From Rhodococcus rhodnii (GTDB lineage: Bacteria; Actinomycetota; Actinomycetes; Mycobacteriales; Pseudonocardiaceae), in assembly GCA_000720375.1 (NCBI GenBank), contig JOAA01000035.1, positions 87,011 to 151,010 of the forward strand: a stretch of DNA of 64,000 nucleotides, written 5' to 3'. The notes below the pieces were generated by a model. The model worked only from the letters and a program-made list of their open reading frames with translations, ran no database searches and was not told the DNA's origin. A program made the translations under genes and the position numbers. This document shows, piece by piece, positions 15,569 to 23,599 of the stretch (its first letter is position 1; every line of letters begins with the position of its first letter).

Positions 15569-16875
15569 GCGTCCCATGCGGCGCGTTGAGCGTCCTTGGG
15601 TGCGATCGCGATGCGGGACGGCGTGTCCCAGATCTTCGTCAACCGCGGCCAGTACTGTGCCCAGCCTGGATTTCCCGTGCGAGCGAAGGACGTCCAGGCG
15701 CGTTGCATCTGCGTCGACAATTCCTTTGCCGCGCGCGGGTTCGCGTCATACGCCTGTTGGCCACCGGGAATTCCGGTGAAGCTCATGGTGCCGAAGACGA
15801 ACGGCAATTCAGCGGTGTGCACGGCCGGGCCCCAATCGAATTGGTACACGTACGCCCGGCCCCACCGGAGTTGGGCTTCGGCCATCCGCGTCGCGGGTAC
15901 GCGCATTGTCTGGTCGGTGAGCATGGCCAATGCCACGTTGGGCTCGTTGCGGTACGGCCGCGCGATTTGCTCGAGGTTGAGTTCACGAGGGAAGAATGCG
16001 CGGTACTGGTCGAGCGTGAGCTGCAGAACGGCCGGGTCGAACTGGGCGAAGTACTTCGCCTCGTCCCGGTTGGTGCCTATCAGGATGTCGATACCGCGTG
16101 CGTTGCCTGCTGTGATCGCGTCGATCACGGGCCGTTTGACCAGCGTGCCGTCGATGTACGGTCTGAAGTAGACCGCTCCGGCCAGCGGGTTGCCGCCGAC
16201 CAGCCTTTCTTGCAGCTGCAGGATTTCCAGGGTGGTCTTGCCGGTCAGATCCATTGGCGGTGGGGCGGCCGCGTGCACCATGTAGCCCGATCCGCTTTGC
16301 AGGATCACCCGCCGGAACAGTCGCTGTGGATTGTCGGTGGCGAGCATGGCGCTGATCGAGAACGCGCCTTCGGACTCCCCGACCGCGGTGACATTTCGTG
16401 GGTCGCCACCGAACGATTCGATGTGCCGCTGCACCCATTCCAGCGCGGCCATTTGATCACGCAGGAAGTTGTTGCCCGCGCCCAACAGGCCGAGGCGGTA
16501 GTTCACGGTCACGACCACCGTGCCATTCCGGGCGAGATTGGTTCCGTCGTAGCGGGGTTCGTTCGCGGTGCCGAACCTGGCCGCTCCGCCGTGAAAGAAC
16601 ACCATCACCGGGTGCTTACCGGTCCGTGGCGCCCAGACGTTGAGCTGAAGGCAGTCCTCATCCAGGTACACGGGCTTGTCGTCGGGATATTCCTCGGAAA
16701 TGGTGTCGCGGAACTGTGGGCAGACCTTGGCAGTGCCGGGCGTGAGGTTGTCCACGAGTTGCGGTGGCTGCTGCCGGGCGGCGGTGGCGTACTGGATTCC
16801 GCGATGGACAGTGATCGGCTCCGGTACTGCCGGAATCGGGCTGAGCGCCAGTGCGATTGCGAGCAGAATCTTCAT
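15532..16875 (-). CDS. Secreted type-B carboxylesterase
   Basis: Carboxylesterase of 447 residues with a short signal peptide (MKILLAIALALSPIPAVPEP). Seen: DEDCLQLNVWAP, the oxyanion region FFHGGA, the nucleophile elbow GESEGA (Ser), GTNRDEAKYF (acid) and HTAELPFVFG (His), completing the alpha/beta-hydrolase triad. It is shorter than typical type-B esterases (around 500), with reduced central loops. It would act on extracellular esters. It sits alone, upstream of the two-component genes on the same strand with a 51-bp gap. Convergent overlap with the M14 gene. Confidence 0.88.
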   Translation of the reverse strand: MKILLAIALALSPIPAVPEPITVHRGIQYATAARQQPPQLVDNLTPGTAKVCPQFRDTISEEYPDDKPVYLDEDCLQLNVWAPRTGKHPVMVFFHGGAARFGTANEPRYDGTNLARNGTVVVTVNYRLGLLGAGNNFLRDQMAALEWVQRHIESFGGDPRNVTAVGESEGAFSISAMLATDNPQRLFRRVILQSGSGYMVHAAAPPPMDLTGKTTLEILQLQERLVGGNPLAGAVYFRPYIDGTLVKRPVIDAITAGNARGIDILIGTNRDEAKYFAQFDPAVLQLTLDQYRAFFPRELNLEQIARPYRNEPNVALAMLTDQTMRVPATRMAEAQLRWGRAYVYQFDWGPAVHTAELPFVFGTMSFTGIPGGQQAYDANPRAAKELSTQMQRAWTSFARTGNPGWAQYWPRLTKIWDTPSRIAIAPKDAQRAAWDAYDFAALRIASS

Positions 16876-16926
16876 GGACCCAGCTTCGGCAACCCGACGC
16901 GAAAGCGGATCGCCGACAGGAATGAA

Positions 16927-17583
16927 TCAGCCATGGCCCGCGATGACCAGTCCGGACTCGTAGGCGAACACCACGGCTTGCGCCCGGTCCCGCAGACCGA
17001 GCTTGCTCAGCAGGTTACTGACGTGCGTCTTCACCGTGTGCTCACTGACGTGCAGCGCGGCGGCTATCTCCACATTGGACAGGCCACGGGCCAGTTGGCG
17101 CAACGTGTCCCGCTCCCGATCGGTCAACTCTCCCAGCCGCTTGGTCAAAGCGGGCACGGCGTGGCCGCGTTGTGCGAGGTCGGCGATGAGACGGCGGGTC
17201 ACGCTCGGCGCCAGCAACGCGTCTCCGGCGGCGACCACGCGGATCGCGTCGGCCAGGTCGTCGCGACGGATGTCCTTGAGCAGGAACCCGCTCGCGCCCG
17301 CAGCCAGTGCCGCGTAGACGTACTCGTCCACGTCGAACATGGTCAGGACGATGACTTTGGCATCGGTCTCGGCACAGATCTTGGCTGTGGCGGCGACTCC
17401 GTCCACCGAAGGCATCCGGATGTCCATCAGCACGATGTCCGGCTGGAGTTCAGCGGCGAGCGCGATCGCCTCGGCGCCGTCCGCGGCTTCGCCGACGACT
17501 TGCATGTCCTGCTGCGCGTTGAGGATCATGGCGAAGCCGCCGCGGAACAGGTCCTGGTCGTCGACCACGAGGACGCGCAGCAT
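16927..17583 (-). CDS. NarL/LuxR-type response regulator
   Basis: Response regulator of 218 residues: receiver domain with D8-D9, phospho-acceptor D54 and a lysine in FLLKD (about 104), then a LuxR helix-turn-helix (LTDRERDTLRQLARGLSNVEIAAALHVSEHTVKTHVSNLLSKL). The ATG overlaps the kinase stop by one base (TGATG), so the two are co-translated. Partner of the histidine kinase upstream. Target genes unknown. Confidence 0.93.
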   Translation of the reverse strand: MLRVLVVDDQDLFRGGFAMILNAQQDMQVVGEAADGAEAIALAAELQPDIVLMDIRMPSVDGVAATAKICAETDAKVIVLTMFDVDEYVYAALAAGASGFLLKDIRRDDLADAIRVVAAGDALLAPSVTRRLIADLAQRGHAVPALTKRLGELTDRERDTLRQLARGLSNVEIAAALHVSEHTVKTHVSNLLSKLGLRDRAQAVVFAYESGLVIAGHG

Positions 17584-18578
17584 CAGATCGGCAGGATCGC
17601 GTGCACGGTGAAGCCGACCCCGCCTGGTCCTGGCCCGGTTGTGAGGGTTCCGCCGCACGCCGCGACGCGCTCCCGCATGCCCAGCAGCCCGAAGCCCGGC
17701 CCGCCGAACGAGCCACGGCCGTCGTCGATCACGTCCACCCCCAATGTCCGGTCCTGCCACCGTAACCGGACCTGGATCCGGGATGCCGACGCGTGCCGCA
17801 TGGCGTTGGTCAAGGACTCCTGCACGATCCGGTACACCGTTATGTCCACTTCGGGCGACACGGGCCGCGGCTCGCCGAGGACTTCAAGCGACGCGATCCC
17901 GGTCACCAGCTCCGGCACTTCAGCCACACCGGGCGACCGCAACGCGTGCACGACCTCACGAAGCTGTGCCACCGCGCCCCGGCCGGTCGATGCGATCGCG
18001 TCAAAGGCGCCGATCGCTTTGTCCGGATCAGATCGGACTACCAGCGGCCCAGCTTCGGCCTGTACCACCATCATCCCGACGGAGTGCGTGATGACGTCGT
18101 GCATCTCGCGCGCGATCCGCGTCCGTTCCCGCGCTGCGGCCTCCGCGGCCTGCGCACGCCGCGCGCGCGTGTTCGTACCCAGCGCAAACGCCGCCACATA
18201 GGCCACGGCCAAGTACCGCAACGTGTTCAGGTCGTCGTCGCCCGGAATGACCAGCGAAACCGTCACGCCAACCGCCGTGACCACAACACAGACCAGCCGC
18301 CAGAACGATGAACTCGACGCGGCGATCACGTAGATCGCGACCAACGGCCCAGCTGGAATCAGCGGCGCCACAAAGAAAGCGGCCAGGACGGTCGTGGCGA
18401 GGCCGACGATCAGCCCGACCAGCAGCGGTTTGCGGAAGACCCAGTAGACCGGCGCGGACGCCAGCACCGCGAGCAGGATCGCTTCCCAGCCTGCCATGGC
18501 CGCGACCGGCCCCACGGTCGCGGCCACAACAGCAAATGTCAGAGCCAGGCGCACGCTCGCCAGTATGTCGCCGATCAA
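17583..18578 (-). CDS. Sensor histidine kinase (HisKA_3 type)
   Basis: Membrane kinase of 331 residues with five or so hydrophobic helices in 1-135, little extracellular sequence, then the dimerisation motif ARERTRIAREMHDVITHSVGMM with phospho-acceptor H160, and a C-terminal ATPase domain with DDGRGSFGGPGFGLLGMRERV. It is the type that pairs with NarL-like regulators and senses events within the membrane. The start is probably TTG at 18578, with no clear ribosome site. A short gap separates it from the sigma-associated membrane gene downstream of it on the plus-strand scale. Confidence 0.9.
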   Translation of the reverse strand: MIGDILASVRLALTFAVVAATVGPVAAMAGWEAILLAVLASAPVYWVFRKPLLVGLIVGLATTVLAAFFVAPLIPAGPLVAIYVIAASSSSFWRLVCVVVTAVGVTVSLVIPGDDDLNTLRYLAVAYVAAFALGTNTRARRAQAAEAAARERTRIAREMHDVITHSVGMMVVQAEAGPLVVRSDPDKAIGAFDAIASTGRGAVAQLREVVHALRSPGVAEVPELVTGIASLEVLGEPRPVSPEVDITVYRIVQESLTNAMRHASASRIQVRLRWQDRTLGVDVIDDGRGSFGGPGFGLLGMRERVAACGGTLTTGPGPGGVGFTVHAILPI

Positions 18579-18610
18579 CCGGGTGCGCCTCGCTCGTACG
18601 GACTAGCCGG

Positions 18611-19528
18611 TCATCCCCCGGTCAAGCCTTCGCCCAGCTCAGAAAGCTGGTACTCGGTCAACGGCAGGCTCTTGCGGCCCGGCCCCATCTTGATCTTGAC
18701 GCTGGTGTCCGCGGCGACGTCCTTTTCACCCCAGCTCTGCACGTGGATCCGGTAGGTCGTGCGGTCGGGCAGGTACACCGACAACGCCTGCGTCACGTCG
18801 CCGAACGCATGTGTCCGCTCGTCGTAGGTCGGCCGGATCTGGTAGATCTGCGCGATCGAGCCGTCCGGTTTGACGATCCGCTTCGGCGGCTGGCAGTTGT
18901 TCTCGTTGAACGCCTCCGCGTTGGCGGTGATCAGCGGCTCGACCGGAGACAGCTCCGGCCAGATCCGGATGCTGCCTGTCCCGTTGCCATCCGTGATGTC
19001 CACTGTGTACTCAGGACTGTCCGCGGCGTTGGCCCTGGCCTTCAACTCGCCGACGGTCGCAGGCGCGGCCACCTTGCGCAGCACCGCCATCAGCCGCCCC
19101 GCGGTGGCACCAGGCATCTGGATCGGAACGGGATCCGGGTCGCCGGGCATCATGGTCGGGCTGCAGCGCGGCAACCCGGTCGGCGGCACGTCGGGCAGCG
19201 GCGGCGCATCCGCCCGTGGTGTCCAGGTGGAGATCGGCGACTCGGCGGGCATGTCGGCCCGGCTCCAGCCCGCAGGCTGGTGCAGCACGGGCGGCATCTC
19301 GCTGGTCTTGGCGGGTTCGTTCACGTGCGCGTTCTTGCCGCCGAAGGTCATCGCCACCACGCCGATACCGGCGACGACCGCCACCGCCGCCGCGACCGAC
19401 CCCGCTTGGCGGAACCGTCGCCGTCGCAGGCCACGCGGCATGATGTCGGACAACTCGGTTCTCGCTGCCGGCGCGGGCCCGTTGATCTCCTCTCGCAGCG
19501 CCTCGCGCAGCTGCTGTTCGTCCCACAT
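18611..19528 (-). CDS. Single-pass membrane protein, likely anti-sigma partner
   Basis: Protein of about 305 residues: acidic/basic cytoplasmic N-terminus (MWDEQQLREALREEI...), one membrane helix (about 43-65) and a large exported domain without recognisable family signature. The gene starts at the stop of the upstream sigma factor (ATGATG around TGA, GAGGT upstream), so the two form a coupled pair, like the pair at 1.5-2.8 kb. No zinc-finger anti-sigma motif. Its role as regulator of the sigma factor is inferred from position and topology. Confidence 0.75.
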   Translation of the reverse strand: MWDEQQLREALREEINGPAPAARTELSDIMPRGLRRRRFRQAGSVAAAVAVVAGIGVVAMTFGGKNAHVNEPAKTSEMPPVLHQPAGWSRADMPAESPISTWTPRADAPPLPDVPPTGLPRCSPTMMPGDPDPVPIQMPGATAGRLMAVLRKVAAPATVGELKARANAADSPEYTVDITDGNGTGSIRIWPELSPVEPLITANAEAFNENNCQPPKRIVKPDGSIAQIYQIRPTYDERTHAFGDVTQALSVYLPDRTTYRIHVQSWGEKDVAADTSVKIKMGPGRKSLPLTEYQLSELGEGLTGG

Positions 19529-20031
19529 CATGCACACCTCGAAGCTGCCGTGACCTGCTCGTACGCCTCGCGCAGTGTTTTCAGGCCGCGAGCGGTCTGG
19601 CTTTTGACCGTGCCCGTCGAGCAGCGCAGCGTCTCGGCCACCTGCTCGATCGAGAGGTCCTGGACAATCCGCAGTACGAGTACCGCCCGTTGTTTCGGCG
19701 GCACCTTCTGCAATGCGGCGATGAGACTTGGCCGGTACTCAGCCGCGTGGTAGTCGTCGACAGTGAGCTGTTCCGGGATTTCCGCGACCAATTGCTCACG
19801 CTTGCGGCCACGGCGACGGCTGTCGAGGAACAACCGGGTCAGCACGGTTCGCAAGTACGCGTCCGGGTTGGTGTGGATCACCCGTGGCCAGTGCGAATAC
19901 AGCCGCACGAAACCGTGCTGCGCGAGTTCCTCGGCTTCGACCCAGTCAGCGCACAACGCGTACGCGGTGCGCCTGGCGTAGTCGAAGCGCGCCGAGAAAT
20001 ACTCGGCAAACTCCTTGTCGAATCGTGCCAC
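19528..20031 (-). CDS. SigE-family ECF sigma factor
   Basis: ECF sigma factor of 167 residues. Region 2: FAEYFSARFDYARRTAYALCADWVEAEELAQHGFVRLYSHWP (about 8-49). Region 4: VPPKQRAVLVLRIVQDLSIEQVAETLRCSTGTVKSQTARGLKTLR. Same architecture as the sigma factor at 2.3 kb but clearly diverged. GTG start. Coupled to the membrane protein downstream; a DUF4328 gene ends 35 bp upstream on the same strand. Confidence 0.88.
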   Translation of the reverse strand: MARFDKEFAEYFSARFDYARRTAYALCADWVEAEELAQHGFVRLYSHWPRVIHTNPDAYLRTVLTRLFLDSRRRGRKREQLVAEIPEQLTVDDYHAAEYRPSLIAALQKVPPKQRAVLVLRIVQDLSIEQVAETLRCSTGTVKSQTARGLKTLREAYEQVTAASRCA

Positions 20032-20066
20032 GGGTAGCTAACGCCCACGCGAAACGGCGGGTTGCA

Positions 20067-20999
20067 TCAGCGCGACGAGCCAAAAGCACGGGTTGCCCGC
20101 AGCGGGGGTGTCGGGGCGTCGGTCACCTTGACCACGCGCATCGGCCGCAACGTCGCCGTGTCGATGGGCGCGAGCAGCTTCACGAGCCGACGGATCAGCA
20201 GGATCGTGAGCACGGCCAACGCGGCGCCGAGCAGGTCCGTGAGCGCGGCCAGCCAGACGCCGTCGGCGTGGGCTTGGACGCTGTCGCGGAAGCGCCAGGC
20301 AATCGTGATCGCCATCAGCAGGCCGTCGGCGATCCAGACGGCCCACCACCACTTGACCAGCTTGCCCGGCTTCGGGCGGTCCTTCGCGTCGCCGCGTTGG
20401 GCGGCGTGCTCGAGCTCGGCGAACACCGACCCGGCGACCGCGAGGTTGATGCCGGGGATCAGCATGCCCCAGAGGAACTGTTTGTTCGTCCGGGCCGGTT
20501 GGTAGCCCGACACCTCGGTCGCTGCCAGCCTGGCCACGTACAACCACCAGATCGTCAGCCCGACCGAGATCAGGCCGACGGCCAGCGCCAGTATCGCTCC
20601 GGTGTAGACGAACGTGTCCGAAGCGGACACCACCCCGCTGCTCAGCGCGCCAAAACGGCTTTGCAGCAACAACACGTACCGCCAGAACTCGGCAGCGGCC
20701 GCGGCCACGGCCAACCCGGCGAGCAGCCAGAGCATCGCCGTCGTGTGCTTGGCGATGGCCCGGACCCGGTCGACCGCGGCGGGCGTCTCCGGGCGCGCAC
20801 CAGGAACCGACGTCGGCCAGCGCCACGCCAAGCTGGGGAATCCCCATCTCGGTGGCGTGGGATACGCGGGCGGCCCGGTGTACGGACGCCTCCGCTGCCG
20901 GTAGCCGCCCGGGCCGCGCTGGTACGCCCCGGGTGGCGCGGTCGCCACCCAGCGGACTGGCTGCTGCACGGGCGGTCTGCCCTGGTAGTACGGGTGCAC
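20067..20999 (-). CDS. DUF4328 membrane protein
   Basis: Membrane protein of about 310 residues. The N-terminal 60 are Pro/Arg/Tyr-rich (PYYQGRPPVQQPVRW, QRRRPYTGPPAYPTPP), followed by about five membrane helices and a TTAMLWLLAGL...WLYVARLAATEVSGYQP...WGMLIPGINLAVAGSVFAELEH pattern typical of actinobacterial DUF4328. Function unknown. The GTG at 20999 lies 2 nt after the rhodanese stop, indicating coupling; an upstream in-frame start would run inside the rhodanese gene. Confidence 0.85.
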   Translation of the reverse strand: MHPYYQGRPPVQQPVRWVATAPPGAYQRGPGGYRQRRRPYTGPPAYPTPPRWGFPSLAWRWPTSVPGARPETPAAVDRVRAIAKHTTAMLWLLAGLAVAAAAAEFWRYVLLLQSRFGALSSGVVSASDTFVYTGAILALAVGLISVGLTIWWLYVARLAATEVSGYQPARTNKQFLWGMLIPGINLAVAGSVFAELEHAAQRGDAKDRPKPGKLVKWWWAVWIADGLLMAITIAWRFRDSVQAHADGVWLAALTDLLGAALAVLTILLIRRLVKLLAPIDTATLRPMRVVKVTDAPTPPLRATRAFGSSR

Positions 21000-21001
21000 G
21001 C

Positions 21002-21334
21002 TCAGATGACCTGCGGTTGGGCCTGCGACTCGCTGACCATGTTCTTGCCTGCGGCCTGCCACGACTGCATGCCGCCGTCGACGTTGGTGGCGTCCCAGCC
21101 GTTGCCGTTCAGGTACGCGGCGACCCGCGCGGACCGGCCGCCACTGCGGCAGATCACGTACACGTCCTTGTCGCCCGGCAACTCACCGAGCCGCTCGACC
21201 AGCTCACCCATCGGGATGTGCAGCGCTTCCGGGGCGTGACCGGCGTCCCATTCGTCCTGCTCACGTACGTCGAGCAGGGTCACGTCGGCCGGCACGTCTT
21301 GCACCGTCACGGACGGCACGTTGGGCATAGTCAC
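21002..21334 (-). CDS. Single-domain rhodanese
   Basis: Cytoplasmic sulfurtransferase-type protein of 110 residues. Seen: LLDVREQDEWDAGHAPEALHIP and the active-site loop VICRSGGRSAR, with Cys at the persulfide position. The six-residue loop CRSGGR is that of GlpE/PspE-like rhodaneses. GTG start at 21334, or ATG two codons later. It is coupled to the DUF4328 gene; a 36-bp gap separates it from the symporter gene. Confidence 0.92.
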   Translation of the reverse strand: MTMPNVPSVTVQDVPADVTLLDVREQDEWDAGHAPEALHIPMGELVERLGELPGDKDVYVICRSGGRSARVAAYLNGNGWDATNVDGGMQSWQAAGKNMVSESQAQPQVI

Positions 21335-21370
21335 GCCCCGAATGCTGCCACGATCGGCGTGGGCCCGCCG

Positions 21371-22969
21371 TTAATGCTGGATGGCCTTTTCGGCACCCAC
21401 GCCGGTGAGGGCTCGGACCTCCATCTCGGCGTACTTGGCGTCGTTGCGTTCCTTGGACAGGACCGTGCCGAGCCAGCCGAGGAAGAACGAGACCGGGATG
21501 GACACGATTCCGGGGTTGGCCAGCGGGAACAGGTCGAAGTCGGCGTCCGGGAACATCGCCGTGGCGTTGCCGGACACGGCAGGCGAGAACACGATCAGCA
21601 GGATGCACACGGCCAGGCCGCCGTAGATGCTCCACAGCGCACCCGAGGTGTTGAACCGCTTCCAGAACAGCGAGTACAAGATCGTCGGCAGGTTGGCGGA
21701 CGCGGCGACCGCGAACGCCAGCGCGACGAGGAACGCGATGTTCTGGCCGTTGGCCACGATGCCGCCGACGATCGCCACGGCACCGATCACCAGAGCGGTG
21801 ATCCGGGCGACGCGGACCTCCTGGTCCTTGTCGTCCACCTCGCCTTTCTTGATCACGTTGGCGTACACGTCATGCGCGAACGACGCCGACGCCGTGATCG
21901 TCAACCCGGCGACCACCGCCAGGATCGTCGCGAACGCGACGGCCGCGATGAACCCGAGCAGCACCGGCCCACCCAGCACTTGGGCGAGCAGCGGCGCGGC
22001 GGAGTTGGCCTTGCCGGGCGCCGCGTTGATCGCCTCCGGCCCGACCAGCGCACCCGCGCCGTAGCCGAGGACCAGGGTGAACAGGTAGAAGATGCCGATC
22101 AGCCAGATCGCCCACACCACGGACCGCCGCGCCTCTTTGGCCGTCGGCACGGTGTAGAACCGCATCAGGATGTGCGGCAGACCTGCCGTTCCGAGCACCA
22201 GCGCCAAGGCCAGCGAGACGAAGTCGAGCTGGGTCAGGCCGGTCTTGCCGTACTGCTTGCCCGGGTCGAGCACGGCCGCGCCGCCCTTGTCCACGGCACC
22301 GCCGAGCATGGCCGACAGGTTGAAGCCGAACCTGGCCAGCACCCAGACCGTGATGCCCGCCGCGCCGACGATCAGCAACGCGGCTTTGATGATCTGCACC
22401 CACGTGGTGCCCTTCATGCCGCCGACCAGCACGTACACGATCATGATCACGCCGACGACCGCGATCACGGCGGCCTGGCCGACCGGGTTGTTGATGCCCA
22501 GCAGCAACGCCACCAGGCCACCGGCACCGGCCATCTGCGCGAGCAGGTAGAAGAAGCTCACCGCCAGTGTGGACACGGCAGCGGCCGCACGGACCGGGCG
22601 CTGCCGCATCCGGAACGCCAGCACGTCGCCCATCGTGTATTTGCCGGTATTCCTGAGCAGTTCCGCGACCAGCAGCAAAGCCACCAGCCAGGCCACCAGG
22701 AAGCCAATGGAATAAAGGAATCCGTCGTACCCGTTCAACGCGATCGCACCGGCGATACCGAGGAACGACGCGGCCGACAGGTAGTCGCCGGAAATGGCGA
22801 TTCCGTTCTGCGGCCCGGTGAACGCGCGGCCCGCGGCGTAGTAGTCGGCCGCGGTGCGGGTGTTCTTGCTCGCCCGGAACACCACCACCAAAGTGATCAC
22901 CACGAACGCGGCGAAGATCGAAATGTTCAGCGCCGGGCTCGAGCCCTCGACGGCTTGGGCGAGCGTCAC
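21371..22969 (-). CDS. actP: Sodium:acetate-type symporter (ActP family)
   Basis: Sodium/solute symporter of 532 residues with about 13 membrane helices. Seen: the SSS signature region AISGDYLSAASFLGIAGAIAL, GTAGLPHILMRFYTVPTAKEAR, and FATILAVVAGLTITASASFAHDVY, all characteristic of ActP/MctC monocarboxylate permeases that take up acetate, pyruvate or propionate. The start overlaps the DUF485 stop by 4 bases (ATGA), the usual yjcH-actP arrangement. Nearby LytS/LytTR-type regulators and lut genes agree with a monocarboxylate role. Confidence 0.92.
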   Translation of the reverse strand: MTLAQAVEGSSPALNISIFAAFVVITLVVVFRASKNTRTAADYYAAGRAFTGPQNGIAISGDYLSAASFLGIAGAIALNGYDGFLYSIGFLVAWLVALLLVAELLRNTGKYTMGDVLAFRMRQRPVRAAAAVSTLAVSFFYLLAQMAGAGGLVALLLGINNPVGQAAVIAVVGVIMIVYVLVGGMKGTTWVQIIKAALLIVGAAGITVWVLARFGFNLSAMLGGAVDKGGAAVLDPGKQYGKTGLTQLDFVSLALALVLGTAGLPHILMRFYTVPTAKEARRSVVWAIWLIGIFYLFTLVLGYGAGALVGPEAINAAPGKANSAAPLLAQVLGGPVLLGFIAAVAFATILAVVAGLTITASASFAHDVYANVIKKGEVDDKDQEVRVARITALVIGAVAIVGGIVANGQNIAFLVALAFAVAASANLPTILYSLFWKRFNTSGALWSIYGGLAVCILLIVFSPAVSGNATAMFPDADFDLFPLANPGIVSIPVSFFLGWLGTVLSKERNDAKYAEMEVRALTGVGAEKAIQH

Positions 22970-23319
22970 TTGTCCGCTCCTTCGATCTCCTCACGGATCT
23001 TCTCGGCCTGCGGGTCGAGGTGCCGGTTGGCGTACCGCACGTACAGCATGGTGATCACGAAAGTCGAAACGAACTGCAGAATCCCCAGCACCAACGCCAC
23101 GTTGATGTTGCCGAACAGGCGCGTGGACATGAAGCCGTGCGCGTAGTCGGCGAGCAGCACGTACACCAGGTACCAGACCAGGAAAAGCCCGGTCATCGGG
23201 AAAATGAAGCGGCGCAGGCGGCGCCGCAGTTCCGCGAAATCCGCGGAATCTTGAACTTCACGCCACTTCGCCGCGTCCGGCGGCAGCTCTTCGGTCCCTG
23301 TTCGCTCTCCTGCGCTCAC
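22966..23319 (-). CDS. DUF485 (YjcH-like) membrane protein
   Basis: Protein of 117 residues with two membrane helices (about 42-62 and 76-97), and LRRRLRRFIFPMTGLFLVWYLVYVLLADYAHGFM, the conserved DUF485 core. It is the regular small partner of ActP-type symporters; the molecular role is unknown. Overlaps actP by ATGA. The upstream 280 bp hold the promoter. Confidence 0.9.
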   Translation of the reverse strand: MSAGERTGTEELPPDAAKWREVQDSADFAELRRRLRRFIFPMTGLFLVWYLVYVLLADYAHGFMSTRLFGNINVALVLGILQFVSTFVITMLYVRYANRHLDPQAEKIREEIEGADK

Positions 23320-23599
23320 TTGACCCTCCCGCTATGCCACTGATGGTTCGGGCACTGGTCGGACGTTAGGTACAAGCTGACCTTCCCGTAAGACGCCGTT
23401 CGGGCGCTGTCGCTCAGCCTGTTCGGCGATGCGGTGAACGGTCATTATCGTCCGGCGAGGTGCCGCCACACTCCTTTCATGATCGCTATCGCACAAAAGA
23501 AGGAATATGGCGTACCCACATCGAGGGACAGTTAAACCGTCAGTAGAAATATTCGGTCCGAAAAGGACACAATTCCGTCAACTCAGAGCTGTATCGGGT
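23320..23599. other. 280-bp intergenic region upstream of the DUF485-actP operon
   Basis: Comparatively AT-rich between two same-strand symporter units. It must carry the promoter of the DUF485-actP operon and the end of the second symporter unit. No clear hairpin, operator or small gene was recognised. Confidence 0.4.

Noticed and set aside
15596..18201. Long plus-strand frames opposite the esterase and two-component genes
   Set aside because: The minus-strand genes have full domain motifs; the plus frames are low-complexity shadows.
23360..23385. Iron-box-like TTAGGTACAAGCTGACCTT upstream of the DUF485-actP operon
   Set aside because: Only the outer half-site matches the IdeR consensus; the centre and right half do not align.
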